Positions 32,122 to 43,200 of a stretch of DNA of 60,000 bases are shown piece by piece. The notes below the pieces were generated by a model that was given only the letters and a program-made list of their open reading frames with translations, ran no database searches and was not told where the DNA came from. Source of the DNA: Glandiceps talaboti (Eukaryota; Hemichordata; Enteropneusta; Spengelidae); contig NC_135553.1 of assembly GCF_964340395.1 (NCBI RefSeq), forward strand, positions 18,826,501-18,886,500. The letters run 5' to 3'. The position numbers and the translations under genes were made by a program. Position 1 is the first letter of the stretch, and each line of letters starts with the position of its first letter.

Positions 32122-32421
32122 CACAGTGGGCTACGGCTCAGTTAGTTTTGTTTTCAAAAACAAATACTAACAAATACAATAAACAAAAACAAACAACTAC
32201 TGACACCCCCCCCCCTCCCCCATGGTCACAATTGTATACCCCGATTGTAAACACTTGGGATAGCACAATTGTGACTATTTTTTTTTTTTTTTTTTTTTTT
32301 GGGGGGGGGGTCAGTATTTGTTTGTTTGTATTCGTTTGGTTTTGTTTATTTATTTGGTTGTTTGTTTATTTGTTTGTATTTGTTTGTTTTCATACACAAA
32401 ACTAACTGAGCCTGAGCCCCC
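32122..32421. mobile_element. Fold-back element with C-run and T/G-run arms
   Basis: GGCTCAGTTAGTTTTG (32135-32150) is exactly mirrored by CAAAACTAACTGAGCC (32397-32412), with the outer CACAGTGGGC / CCCCCTGTG also pairing. CTACTGACACCCCCC mirrors GGGGGGTCAGTATTTG and CACAATTGT mirrors ACAATTGTG. The T and G runs near 32279-32310 belong to the right arm. Confidence 0.7.
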
Positions 32422-32921
32422 TGTGCTCAACCGGCAACACAGTCAACCCCATTTCTGGAGTCTTCAACTGTTTGCACTATGTTGATGACATGTTGATGAC
32501 ACCTGCATACAAGCCTAATGTAACCACATCCAACAATAATAGTTTTAGTCTGTGTATATATCTTAGTTTGCCAATAGTACATTTACCATTGTAATATATA
32601 GAAAGTCATTCATTGACAGAAATAAGGTTATCAAAAATAACACAACTTTCCTTAGCTATAATCAGAATATTATCACAAAATTTTTTTTTTCACAAACGTT
32701 CATTTTAAAATCTCTCACACAATAGAACTACCACGATAGAAAGCAGAGCATGAATTATTGAACAACAAGAATTTTCAAATCAATATTTTATCAGTCTATT
32801 TCAGTAATATCAATTTTCCATTAATTGATCAAAAAGTTTTATACCTATAGTTGAGATGTTTTTTCTTTAAAAGTACTATTTAATGAAAATGTTTTATATG
32901 AATTTCATTTCATGATTTTCA

Positions 32922-33340
32922 CTAGTCTAGTTCCTGATGGAATGTATTCCGTATTACGTTATCTTCATACAATTCTGTCTAGAGTCAATCCTGTTACTCT
33001 CGCACAGAATTCTGTGCTCCCCCTACGGCGTTCATATATTATTAAACATGATGATGTCGTTATGTCCCTATGTGATTTTAGTTTAAATAGACTGGAGGTG
33101 GAGTCCTGGTTAGACATTTGCATATCATAGTCAAAACTGAATCAGCTGTACCAAATGAATATTAATGAGCGATGACGACTGCCTATCAATTTGTGATGGA
33201 TTACTACTGACATCCGCCGTTTGCGCTTCGCCCACCGTGGGGGTGGAACCACAATTAACGCAATGAGTAATGGGATTGACTAGACAGAATAGTATGATGA
33301 TAACATAGTAACAGAATACGGTCTGTCAGGAACTAGACAA
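32922..33340. mobile_element. Inverted-repeat element family D, copy 2
   Basis: Begins CTAGTCTAGTTCCTGATGGA and ends CTGTCAGGAACTAGAC. It shares GAATTCTGTGCTCCCCCTAC, TGGAGGTGGAGTCCTGGTTA and GTGATGGATTACTACTGACA with copy 1. Confidence 0.7.
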
Positions 33341-33344
33341 GATA

Positions 33345-35160
33345 TTCACTAGCTGTTGACAAAAGAAATACATGAAAACTGAATATCAGCACATAACTTT
33401 TTATCCATTTCAGCAGCTTTTCACAGGTGTGAATTTTCTAAACAGTTGAAGTTGAATTTAGACAAAATGATGTCACCTATCTTAAATGTCCCATTCTTTA
33501 TAGTACTAGTACATGATCTTTGACGGGAGAATATGTCATCCTGTTGAGGACCTCGGCCTACTTCCAGAGGTTGTAGAAGGAAGGCGTCATGGTCTTGTTA
33601 TAATATGCTTTCTGACGGATTTTTACAGAATTTCTGATTCTCAGGAGTCATGTATAATTTGTGCATTCAATCTCTGCAAATTCCCTGACAAAATAGGTGC
33701 TGTTACAGTCTTTCAAGTCCTAAAATAATGGCTAGCATTATATCTCCCAAATGTGCCCATTTTTAGGCACTTGACTTTTGGAACAGATACATGCACGAAT
33801 TTAGCCTTGAATCCAGGCAATTGCGGATTTTGAATTCTGACTTCCTCATTTCAAAATAACGAATTCATAACCCCCATTCGCATTAATTCCAGGCTAGCAA
33901 GAATTTGACATGCTAGGATAGGCCATATGAGATGGCCACCTAAAAACTTTGATTTTCACTTTAATGTGTATTTCTTTTGTCAACAGAGGTTAAATGGTGT
34001 GGATATTATTTCTATCAAGTTTCATTGTTTTTCTCTCTTTTTTCTCTCTACCTTTTTTTTCTACTTAATCTTCTCAATTTCAAATCCATTTATACTCAAA
34101 GGAACAAGTATAGATTTTTGTCCTCATTATTTAAAGTTCTTGCTTTAGAAGAAAGGTATACTAAAAAAAAAACACACTTTACAGTTCAAATATAGATATT
34201 GTAGAAATTGGCCCATGACACACAAACATACATTATCTTGTATTTTCAGTGCAAAAAAATAATTCATATGTAAACAAAACCCATAGCTGGACTATATCAC
34301 AAAGTTGACAATATTGCACCATGTCAGTGTACTTTTAAAAATATTCCACCATCATCGCATTGAAAAATCTAGATTTTACTACCAAACATGAACTAGCTGG
34401 CATTATGAAAACACTACAATCAAGGAAAGACTGCAGTTTGGTGAACCCATCATATAACATATACATAATTGGCATCAAGCTAGGGAGTTACAGTCTGGTT
34501 AGCGTATGAGTTGGACTCCCTAACATCAATTTGTATCACTGGCCACAGTGGGGGCCATCAAACTATAAGTATCCTAGCAATATAAAACTACAAGATATAG
34601 TACAAAACTAACTTCTATTTGAATACAAATCTATTTCTAAAGAAATCTGCTGAAAGCGAGTTGAAACACTAAAGACTATACTGACTACACAGTTGAAAGT
34701 AGCTATCTTACCTACCATAGATTTGAACAAATCACAGCAACCACTCACAACCACAATGGGTATATACATACACTTTAGTTGTGAAAACAACTTCTAGTAA
34801 CTGTAATGTTCCCATATTGATAATGCCCACTGGGTTTTCAACATCCATTAAACATATCTTTGGCATCAAACCAAGTCTGCCAATACAAGTGAATATGGGT
34901 CGATGTGGCATTAGGATTAGTATTCAATGGAAAAACCGATGTGGTGGGATTCTGTGTACGGTTTGCATTTTCATTTTCATTGTATCCTTAATTTAGAAAC
35001 TATACAGTACATGTCTATCACTACAAGCATATACAGTGGTCTTATTTTGGATATATAATATAAAAAAAAATATTATAAACTTGTTTTTTCTCAGACACTT
35101 TCTTTTTTAAATTCAAATACAACAGCAAAACATAAACATTTTACAAATTTTGCACTCTGA
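33345..35160. other. Intergenic stretch, mostly featureless
   Basis: No supported gene. The 71-codon frame at 33513-33728 has no recognisable motif or splice context. It holds one short hairpin at 33812-33898 and otherwise unique AT-rich sequence. Confidence 0.4.
33812..33898. repeat. Short palindromic element, TAGCCTTGAATCCAGG type
   Basis: TAGCCTTGAATCCAGGCAAT and GCGGATTTTGAATTC are mirrored by GAATTCATAACCCCC and CGCATTAATTCCAGGCTAG. A related sequence with CTAGCCTAGAATAAAG and CCGCATGGATTCCAGGCTAC lies at 57176-57266. Confidence 0.55.
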
Positions 35161-35275
35161 TTATGTCATGGTACTATCCAACACGTATGTTGCACTATCA
35201 TAACTTGGTACAAAACTACAGTATTACAACCACTCCTAAGGTCAGCACACTATGCCTTGGGGACAGAGAACAATG

Positions 35276-35295
35276 GGGGGGGGGGGGGGGGGGGT
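35276..35295 (+). repeat. Homopolymer G run
   Basis: Nearly 20 consecutive G bases; its length is likely unstable or assembly-sensitive. Confidence 0.85.
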
Positions 35296-35499
35296 TATGT
35301 TTTGAGGTCAAAACACTGTTTACACTTCAGCTCACTCATGCCATGATCCAGTGACCCTGTACTTTAGATTGTGTGATGAGATAATATTGTTGGTATATAC
35401 CATAAACATACAGACAATTCTTATAAAGTCAGAAATGGTTACATATAATTAATTCTCATATATCAACTCATTAATTTTCAATTGAAATCAACACTTTAA

Positions 35500-35752
<253 letters not shown>

Positions 35753-36427
35753 AATTTCAATATGAAACAGCATAATCACACCTTTCATCAAAGTAAACAC
35801 AACAAACATAAAATTATAATCTCTGTGATATCTGCAAAAATATACATCCAGTACTATTTGTACGTATGTCTTCTTGTTTCATAGTGAATTTAGTACATCA
35901 GTATATTTTGATTTCAAATCATTTAAATTTAAACAGTATATTCGTTTTCAATTGCAATATTGTCTCTCTTTCTTTGTTTATAATATACAGGAATTTACCC
36001 TTTCAATAATGTCACAGACATATGAATGGGATCCTGACAATATTTGCTATACATTTATTTTATGTGCTATGTAGATGTGTCACAAAAATAAAACAAAATC
36101 TTTTATGAATAATTTTCCCATTCAAAAAATCTAAATACCAAGATCATTTCAATTGGGGAATAAAGTGGAGGTTTCGCTGCATAATTGATCATATATTTAT
36201 AAACTATCCAACTTTGCATTTGGTCTGGTTTCAGAATTGCTGCACTGCAAGGTACAGAAGCTCATCAGTGCATCATGAAATTAGTTCTACAATATTTCCT
36301 TGTATCATTTCATAGATTCAAATTACAACTAATAAAATAAGTTCATGAACATAATACCTGGAGTACAGAAGTATCCACAATTTTGATAGTTATTTAATGT
36401 GGAGTCAGTTTTTCACTGTAAATCAGT

Positions 36428-36555
<128 letters not shown>

Positions 36556-36810
36556 TAACCACTGCACTCATATTTGTATCAAAACTTCGGCAAAGGTTTA
36601 AAAGTATAAAGCAATCCTGTGCAAAAATCAAAATGATATAGACTACCTGCCCCAGTTTACAGAATCAAAACATACTCTAGATTATTATGGTCATGTGAAC
36701 ACTGCATTGTGCATGTTTTACCAGGGAAGTTTATCACTAAAATGTTGTGTTCACTGGACCCTAGTAATCAGTACTATATCTGATATAACCATGAACTTGG
36801 AGAGTTCATT

Positions 36811-37085
36811 CCGATAGGCCATTCAAGATTGTAAACAGGAAATTGTGAATACCGCACCCTTGCTCAACTTGGGGGTATCATCACCTCATTGTACTGTTTC
36901 TTAAGAGCAGCTGCTTTATCCCTTCGTATTCTGTAGAATGTGTATTAAATCAGGGATGTTTTTCGTATTGTTCAGACATTAAGGAATGCAGCAGCACTCA
37001 AGTAACCTATACCATGTATACCCCCAAGATACACAGAGACAGGAAGTAGAGCGCCATCATGGCCAATTTTGGAAAGGCCTATTTG
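36811..37085. mobile_element. Inverted-repeat element family B, copy 2
   Basis: Same blocks as copy 1 (GGGGGTATCATCACCTCATT, GTACTGTTTCTTAAGAGC, ACAGGAAGTAGAGCGCC) and ends GGAAAGGCCTATTTG. About 275 bases, in the region between converging genes. Confidence 0.75.
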
Positions 37086-37660
37086 AGGTACAACTACTGG
37101 CACATCAATGCATGCATAAGAAGCTGTACTGTGTTTGTTGTGTGATTAGTCTCACTTCTATGTATACCCTGAACACATTTGCATTTTTAGTGATTCACAA
37201 ACTCACCATGCATTGTAAGTTAGTAAAATAGCACCCATAACTTCAGTACATCATTGTAAAGTGCATTGATAAGTTTGTTTCTTCTCTTTAGGAGCCCTTG
37301 GATACAATACCTGGTAAACTATAGATGGTCATTTCAAATATACAAATATGGAAACTCCCAAAATAAATGGAATGATGGGTTCTAAATTCTGGCACCATAT
37401 AAAGGTTAAGTGAATTAAGTTTGAAGTCAAAGGAATGAAAGGTTTTGACAGAGTTTAAGTTGGTCAAATCAGTACATAAGTATAGTGGTATTATTATTAA
37501 AGATCATAATACATGTGATAAAAAAGTTGAAAAATTACAGGTCTCTTTTGATTTGAAGTCTTATTTTTTGAGATTGCATATTACTTTTTTTAGATTTCAT
37601 AATGACACTTGAGCGGATTGGCGTTCTTAAAACATTCTCTTTCTTCCACAGTTTAAAGAT

Positions 37661-38263
37661 TAAAGTGGAGGTACGCCACTCCAGGAAATAAAGGCACTAA
37701 AGAGTCATGACCTGGTTTTACATCACCCACAGTAGATGCAATTTTCGACAAACATCAAGTTGAAATAGTCCCCATTTGAAGATCTTTGCTGTAGACCACA
37801 CTGCCTCAAATGGGAGCAGTGTGCCCTCTAATGATTTCCAAATGTTGTTGTTCAGGGTCAAAATGATAAAAACTGGCATTTCTTGTGAGTCACCACATAG
37901 TAAGAAATAGGGGAACACCAAATTTTGGTGTGTCACTAGAAAACGTGTGCATCAGTGGCGTGTCAAATTGGCTTAGAGGGCACGACATATCAACAGAAAT
38001 GTTTATGCAATGGTTGAACAATGAATATGCATGACCCCTGTGAGCCTATTACCTTCAGTGAAAACATCATGAATATTCATTGTTCAACCATTGTAAAAAC
38101 ATTTCTACTGACTCCTGTGAGGCAGTATGGCCCACAGGAAAGATCCCCAAATGGGGACAACTTCAACTTGATGTTTCTCTGGGTGATGTAAAACCATGAC
38201 ATGACTCTACGGAACCAAGACTTTACAAATTAGCCATTATTTCCTGAAGTGGCATTCCTTAAG
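37661..38263. mobile_element. Large fold-back element with a second element nested inside
   Basis: Outer arms: TACGCCACTCCAGGAAATAA on the left mirrors TTATTTCCTGAAGTGGCATT on the right, and CATGACCTGGTTTTACATCA mirrors TGATGTAAAACCATGACATG. In the right half, two segments around CAATGAATATGCATGA and CATGAATATTCATTG form an inner hairpin. A 163-base element at 37821-37983 interrupts the left part. A partial relative lies at 4195-4422. Confidence 0.7.
37821..37983. mobile_element. Short GTGCCCTCT element, nested copy
   Basis: Begins GTGCCCTCTAATG and ends TTAGAGGGCAC. The interior GTCACCACATAGTAAGAAAT and ACACCAAATTTTGGTGTGTC is shared with the copy at 51741-51904, which has clearer ends. Confidence 0.68.
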
Positions 38264-38927
38264 AGGCAATTCTATGGACGCAAAACACATCAACATCTCT
38301 CATTGTTGGCACCTGTACATCCCATATCTACATGTTCAGATGATTGGCCAGGTATTGTTTGATCTGCTTCAATGACTGGCATTTTTCATCATACTGCGCG
38401 AGTCAGCTTTCATGACCTTTGTGTGACCCCTAGGTATATCAGGTGTCATTTTAAATAAATTTACATAAATTGTAAACATACCCTCCAAAGGCTGTGTGCC
38501 TAACTGCAATGATACCTCTTCCAAGAGCAAAGATTTACGTTTAATTATTGTCTTCCAAAGTGAACTAAGACATTGAAAAAATTTGAAACTCTTGGATAGT
38601 TTTTTTTCCATGTGTCTTCAGGACTCAGGGGGTCAATCAGAGGTCATGAAAATGACACTAATTATTCATCACAGTCATTCACTCTCATTGGCAACACAAA
38701 TAGTTCAAAACCTGTCTTCATATCTTCACCATCCAACTTCAAATGCAAGCACGTATTTGGAATCTGCATATTCAAAGTAGGTTCAATAATGACAGTACCA
38801 TACGGCTCTAAGTATATAGGCCATATCAGACAAACTTTACCGTCATGTTCTGTAAAATTGCATTGAGTACAAATTTTCAGGATACCAGTCATTTCTCCTG
38901 ACAGCTGCAAACATTGGTAGTCTTTGT
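38264..38927 (-). other. Sphingosine kinase 3' flank, probable 3' UTR
   Basis: Directly downstream of the TGA on the minus strand. An open minus-strand frame of about 89 codons at 38662-38931 overlaps the stop region but has no ATG start. No AATAAA on the minus strand is convincing within it. Confidence 0.4.
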
Positions 38928-40101
38928 TCACAGTATAATCCTGGCAATGGAAGGTAAGACTTCACCTTGTATTGGACCGTAATCTACTTTCTCTCCATCC
39001 ACTGTCATAATCTCTCCATCAGTATCAGGCTCAATTCGGAACGCCTTCACATACTCAACTTTCAAATGTGGTGACTTTAGATGATCTCCCTTCTCCAATT
39101 CAAGGAAGAGTTTCAGTAAGATTTTACGTGGCACTGGAGCTTTTAGGTATTGCACCATAATAACACCTTCATCAAATGCACGATGTGGCCAACAACACAC
39201 GTCAGTGCTGAGATGACTCAGATAGACGGCAGATATGTTGACGAACTCTCCTTCTTCCATTACCCAATTTGATGGTATTGGTTGATCAAGAGGTGGAAGA
39301 ACAGACTGTCTTTCTTTCCTACCTTTCTGATTGGCTGGGATTTCCTCCACTGAGTTATGATTGGTTGTAGGTTCTCCACCATTTACCTGATTGGCTTGTT
39401 CACTTTGCTGTGATGTCATACCTGACTCTTGATTGGCCAAAGGCTCCCCTTCAGAATTCTGAACAATAGAATTGACATGGTCACCATTCTCACCTGACTG
39501 CCCTCCTGAAATATGATTGGTTGAATTTATCACTTTGTTATCTGTTTGGTCATCTGATTCATCACTGGTAGGGTCAGTCTGTTGTGACCTCTCGTTGGAC
39601 CTTGGTGCATTAACATCAATAAAATGTTCAGAATATGATACACTCCTATCAATATTGGGATATACTATTTCTGATGTGGTTCTCATCATCCTTGGTCTGT
39701 CTCCATACCCTCCTTCACCATTACATTCTCTATCTTCAAGCATGTGCTGTAGATCTTCTTGGTTGGCCACACTGCGAGTCCTGCTCATATGTGGTACGTC
39801 TCCTATATTCACCTCGTTGGTTTTTTCAGGATTATAGTTCTCGGCTCTCAAGAAATACAACTTGCCACGATAGACCCTTAACTTGGCAATCCTTGCTGCA
39901 GCTTGGATTGTGAAACGAGTGTCACCTAGTTTACGGTACTTCTCACTTTCAATGTCAATATCAGAAATAATTCCCCAGCAAGTAGATAGGAAGGAATACA
40001 TAATAGATTGGGAATTCTGGATCTTGACAAGATCTAAGGGTTGACAGCTACCTTTTAGCAAGGAGTATGTTGAATGTAGCACCAGGTTTGTAAGAGGTTC
40101 T
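38928..40101 (-). CDS. SPHK: Sphingosine kinase exon 5, C-terminal half with polar insert
   Basis: Acceptor TTTTGCAG, phase 2, ending in TGA. Contains GIISDIDIESEKYRKLGDTR, then about 190 residues rich in Ser, Asn, Gln, Asp and Glu. It resumes at QPIPSNWVMEEGEFV (family VPSHWTVV..DFV) and closes with LLKLFLELEKGDHL and GEIMTVDGEKVDYGPIQGEV. All of this, including the insert, is one uninterrupted exon. Confidence 0.95.
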
Positions 40102-40166
40102 CTGCAAAATATCAAGTAGAATGCAAACAATCAACTTATGACTACATACATGTATCAGTGCGTGCG

Positions 40167-40223
<57 letters not shown>

Positions 40224-40233
40224 ACACACACAG

Positions 40234-40264
<31 letters not shown>

Positions 40265-43200
40265 CATACACAACACATACAAACAGACAGACAGAGACAA
40301 ACACAAACAGGGCTCAAAATTAACAGTAGTCCCGTCTCCACAGACTACCAGTTCTTGTCATGGGGCTACCATAATTTGCAGCTGGTAGCCCACCTGAGCT
40401 ACAATGTACATTGATTATGCAATGATTTAAAGGATGGAAGATTTATGGCCATGTACATATTGCCAATAGAGGAACTCTGTTTTAACTTCAGGAATGTGGG
40501 ACTCCTGGTTACCATAGGTACACCCCACAGGTACTACAAAAAAGTAAATTTTTGAGCCTTGTCCTGATATACACAGGTACCTACCTACCTACCTACCCAC
40601 TCACCTTATCCTACTCTACCCTACACTAACTACCTACATGTACCTACCCACTCACCTTACCCTACTCTACCCTACACTAACTATCTACATGTACCTACCC
40701 ACTCACCTTACCCTACTCTACCCTACCCTATACTAACTATCTACATGTACCTACCCACTCACCTTACCCTACTCCTCTACCCTACACTAACTACCTACAT
40801 GTACCTACCCACTCACCTTACCCTACTCTATCCTACACTAACTATCTACATGTACCTACCCACTCACCTTACCCTACTCTACTCTACCCTACACTAACTA
40901 CCTACATGTACCTACCCACTCACCTTACCCTACTCTACCCTACTCTACACTAACTACCTACATGTACCTACCCACTCACCTTACCCTACACTCTACCCTA
41001 CCCTACCCTAACTATCTACATGTACCTACCCACTCACCTTACCCTTCTCTACCCTACCCTACACTAACTACCTACATACCTACACATCTCATACAAACAC
41101 TACAAAGATCATATCTACAAATATTAAAAGAACAATAGACAATGAAATACAGCTTAATCATAATAATGGTCTGTACATTAACTGCAGTATTTGTTTAATT
41201 TTAATCCACACTGGTTGGAATAACTGAAACATCGACCAAGTCCTTGTTTGTAAGCAAAACATTATAAATATGCTAATACTACAAAGATCTTATTGTATGT
41301 TAATACTGTACAATAACAAATATTTTACACTTTTATAAATATTTTGCAATTTATTGACTAACAAACATACACTTGAGGTCAATGTTGTTTCACATTGAAT
41401 TTTAAAGTATGAAGCAATGATAAAATTGTTTTATAAATTAAAAAATCCCAAATAAATACCAAACCTCATCTGTATGGCCACTTTACAGTGATTTCTTTTT
41501 TGGTAATGACAGCCACCAATGTGACATGGTTGGGTGACTCATCATTTCATGTGGTTTAAACTACTTAGTCATATGATGTTGAATAAACACTAGTTGTGTA
41601 CATACATTATTTGAAGTAGATCTTTGTTTTAAATAGTAAATAAATGTCACTCACAATGTAGGAGTATGATTGAAATTCAGTCATGGTAATCTAGTCTGAG
41701 ATAAATGGGCATTGGGGAGGCACTGGTTCAGTGTTGCTACTCATATCAAGTGCCCTTTTCATTATGGATATCTGGATAAAGTACTGATTGGGGACGGAAG
41801 GGAATGGGTTTTCATTATGTATATTTCTATACTATTTTATAGTGAGCAGTGGTTGATTGGGAGAATATTCTGACAAATGTATGAATATAATACAAATCTT
41901 AGACCTTAGTAGAATAAAAATTGATACTTAACTCCATTTTGTATATGTTATAGTACAGTTACCGTATTGGAATCTACTGTGACTTTCATCCAAATCACTC
42001 AGACCAAACCTATCAGGCTATGTATGGAAACCCTCAATCATACTTCATCGACTAGTGCTGTGTCAAAAATGTGGACAACCGAAAAGAAAAACTTACCCTC
42101 TTGAGTAGAGAATTGCAGTGGCCAAAGCATTGCCAGATCCTCCAGGAATGATACCAATGGGTATTTTGATAGCTTCATCTCTATCTTCCCTTGACATTAG
42201 ACCATTGATTACCTAACAAACACAAAACATACTATTTCGGAACACCAACACAAAACATACTAGTTTGGACTACCAACACAAAACATACTAGCTTGGAATG
42301 TTATCAAAGACATACATTCAACAATATGCTGGAATGTGGTTTCATTGGAGTATTTTCACTTGAGTAAAGTGCTTATAAACTCAGCTTGCGACACTTTAAA
42401 AAGAGTACTGGTAGTGAGTAACCAAAGCTTGTGACTGCTAGTTCTAGTTCTGTGAAAACATATTTATTTCTTTTTTTTATTAGTTTTTAACTTTTTTTTT
42501 GTAAAAAAAATATTTACAAGAGGATGACAATGGATATAAGTTTTTAACTTTTTTTTGTTATGTTCAGTAAAGTATTTTGAATGTTTATTTACCAAGTAAA
42601 ACAAAAATCAACACTGTGACACTATAGTGAGAATGACCTTGAAGGATGTCACAGGTGTGTTCCTTACATAATTTCTTTTGTGACTTTCCATGTATGTAGA
42701 GTTTCTCACTAATGTTCATTCATGTACCATGACCCCTTCTCGATGACAAATCAAAGTTAACATACCTCATACACCAGACCATCACCTGATACAATGGCTA
42801 TCCCATCCCAGTCACTCACTTTCAGATTTCTAGCTACCTTCCTTGCATGGCCTTGGTACTCTGTGGAGATACAATGGCAGTCAAATTCATTATCATAATG
42901 CAGTTATTCAAAACACTTGAATAGGGTTAGGCCAGGAAAATGATGTTGATCACTGGATAAAGTTTTTTGTGAGACTAGATTCCAACACTATAGGAAATGA
43001 CTGCAATTTAATTGAGTTAGTTGAAAGATATATAAATCAATATATAAAATACTTAAAACAAGCATTCATAGTGGACATAGACACCTACTAGTAAATGGTG
43101 TGTTGTATGGCAAAGGTATTGTTCAAATTTGAGTGATGTCTATAAAAACAAAACTTCATAATTTATTGTCCAATTTCCCATTTGACCTTGAATATGGAGG

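Noticed and set aside
31995-32405. 136-codon ORF
   Set aside because: Runs through a GT tract, a fold-back element and T/G homopolymers; residues are simple-repeat products.
33513-33728. 71-codon ORF in the intergenic region
   Set aside because: No motif, no splice-site support and no sign of codon bias.
38662-38931. 89-codon minus-strand frame overlapping the SPHK stop
   Set aside because: No ATG start and no splice signals; most simply 3' UTR of the kinase. Somewhat protein-like composition, so not fully excluded.
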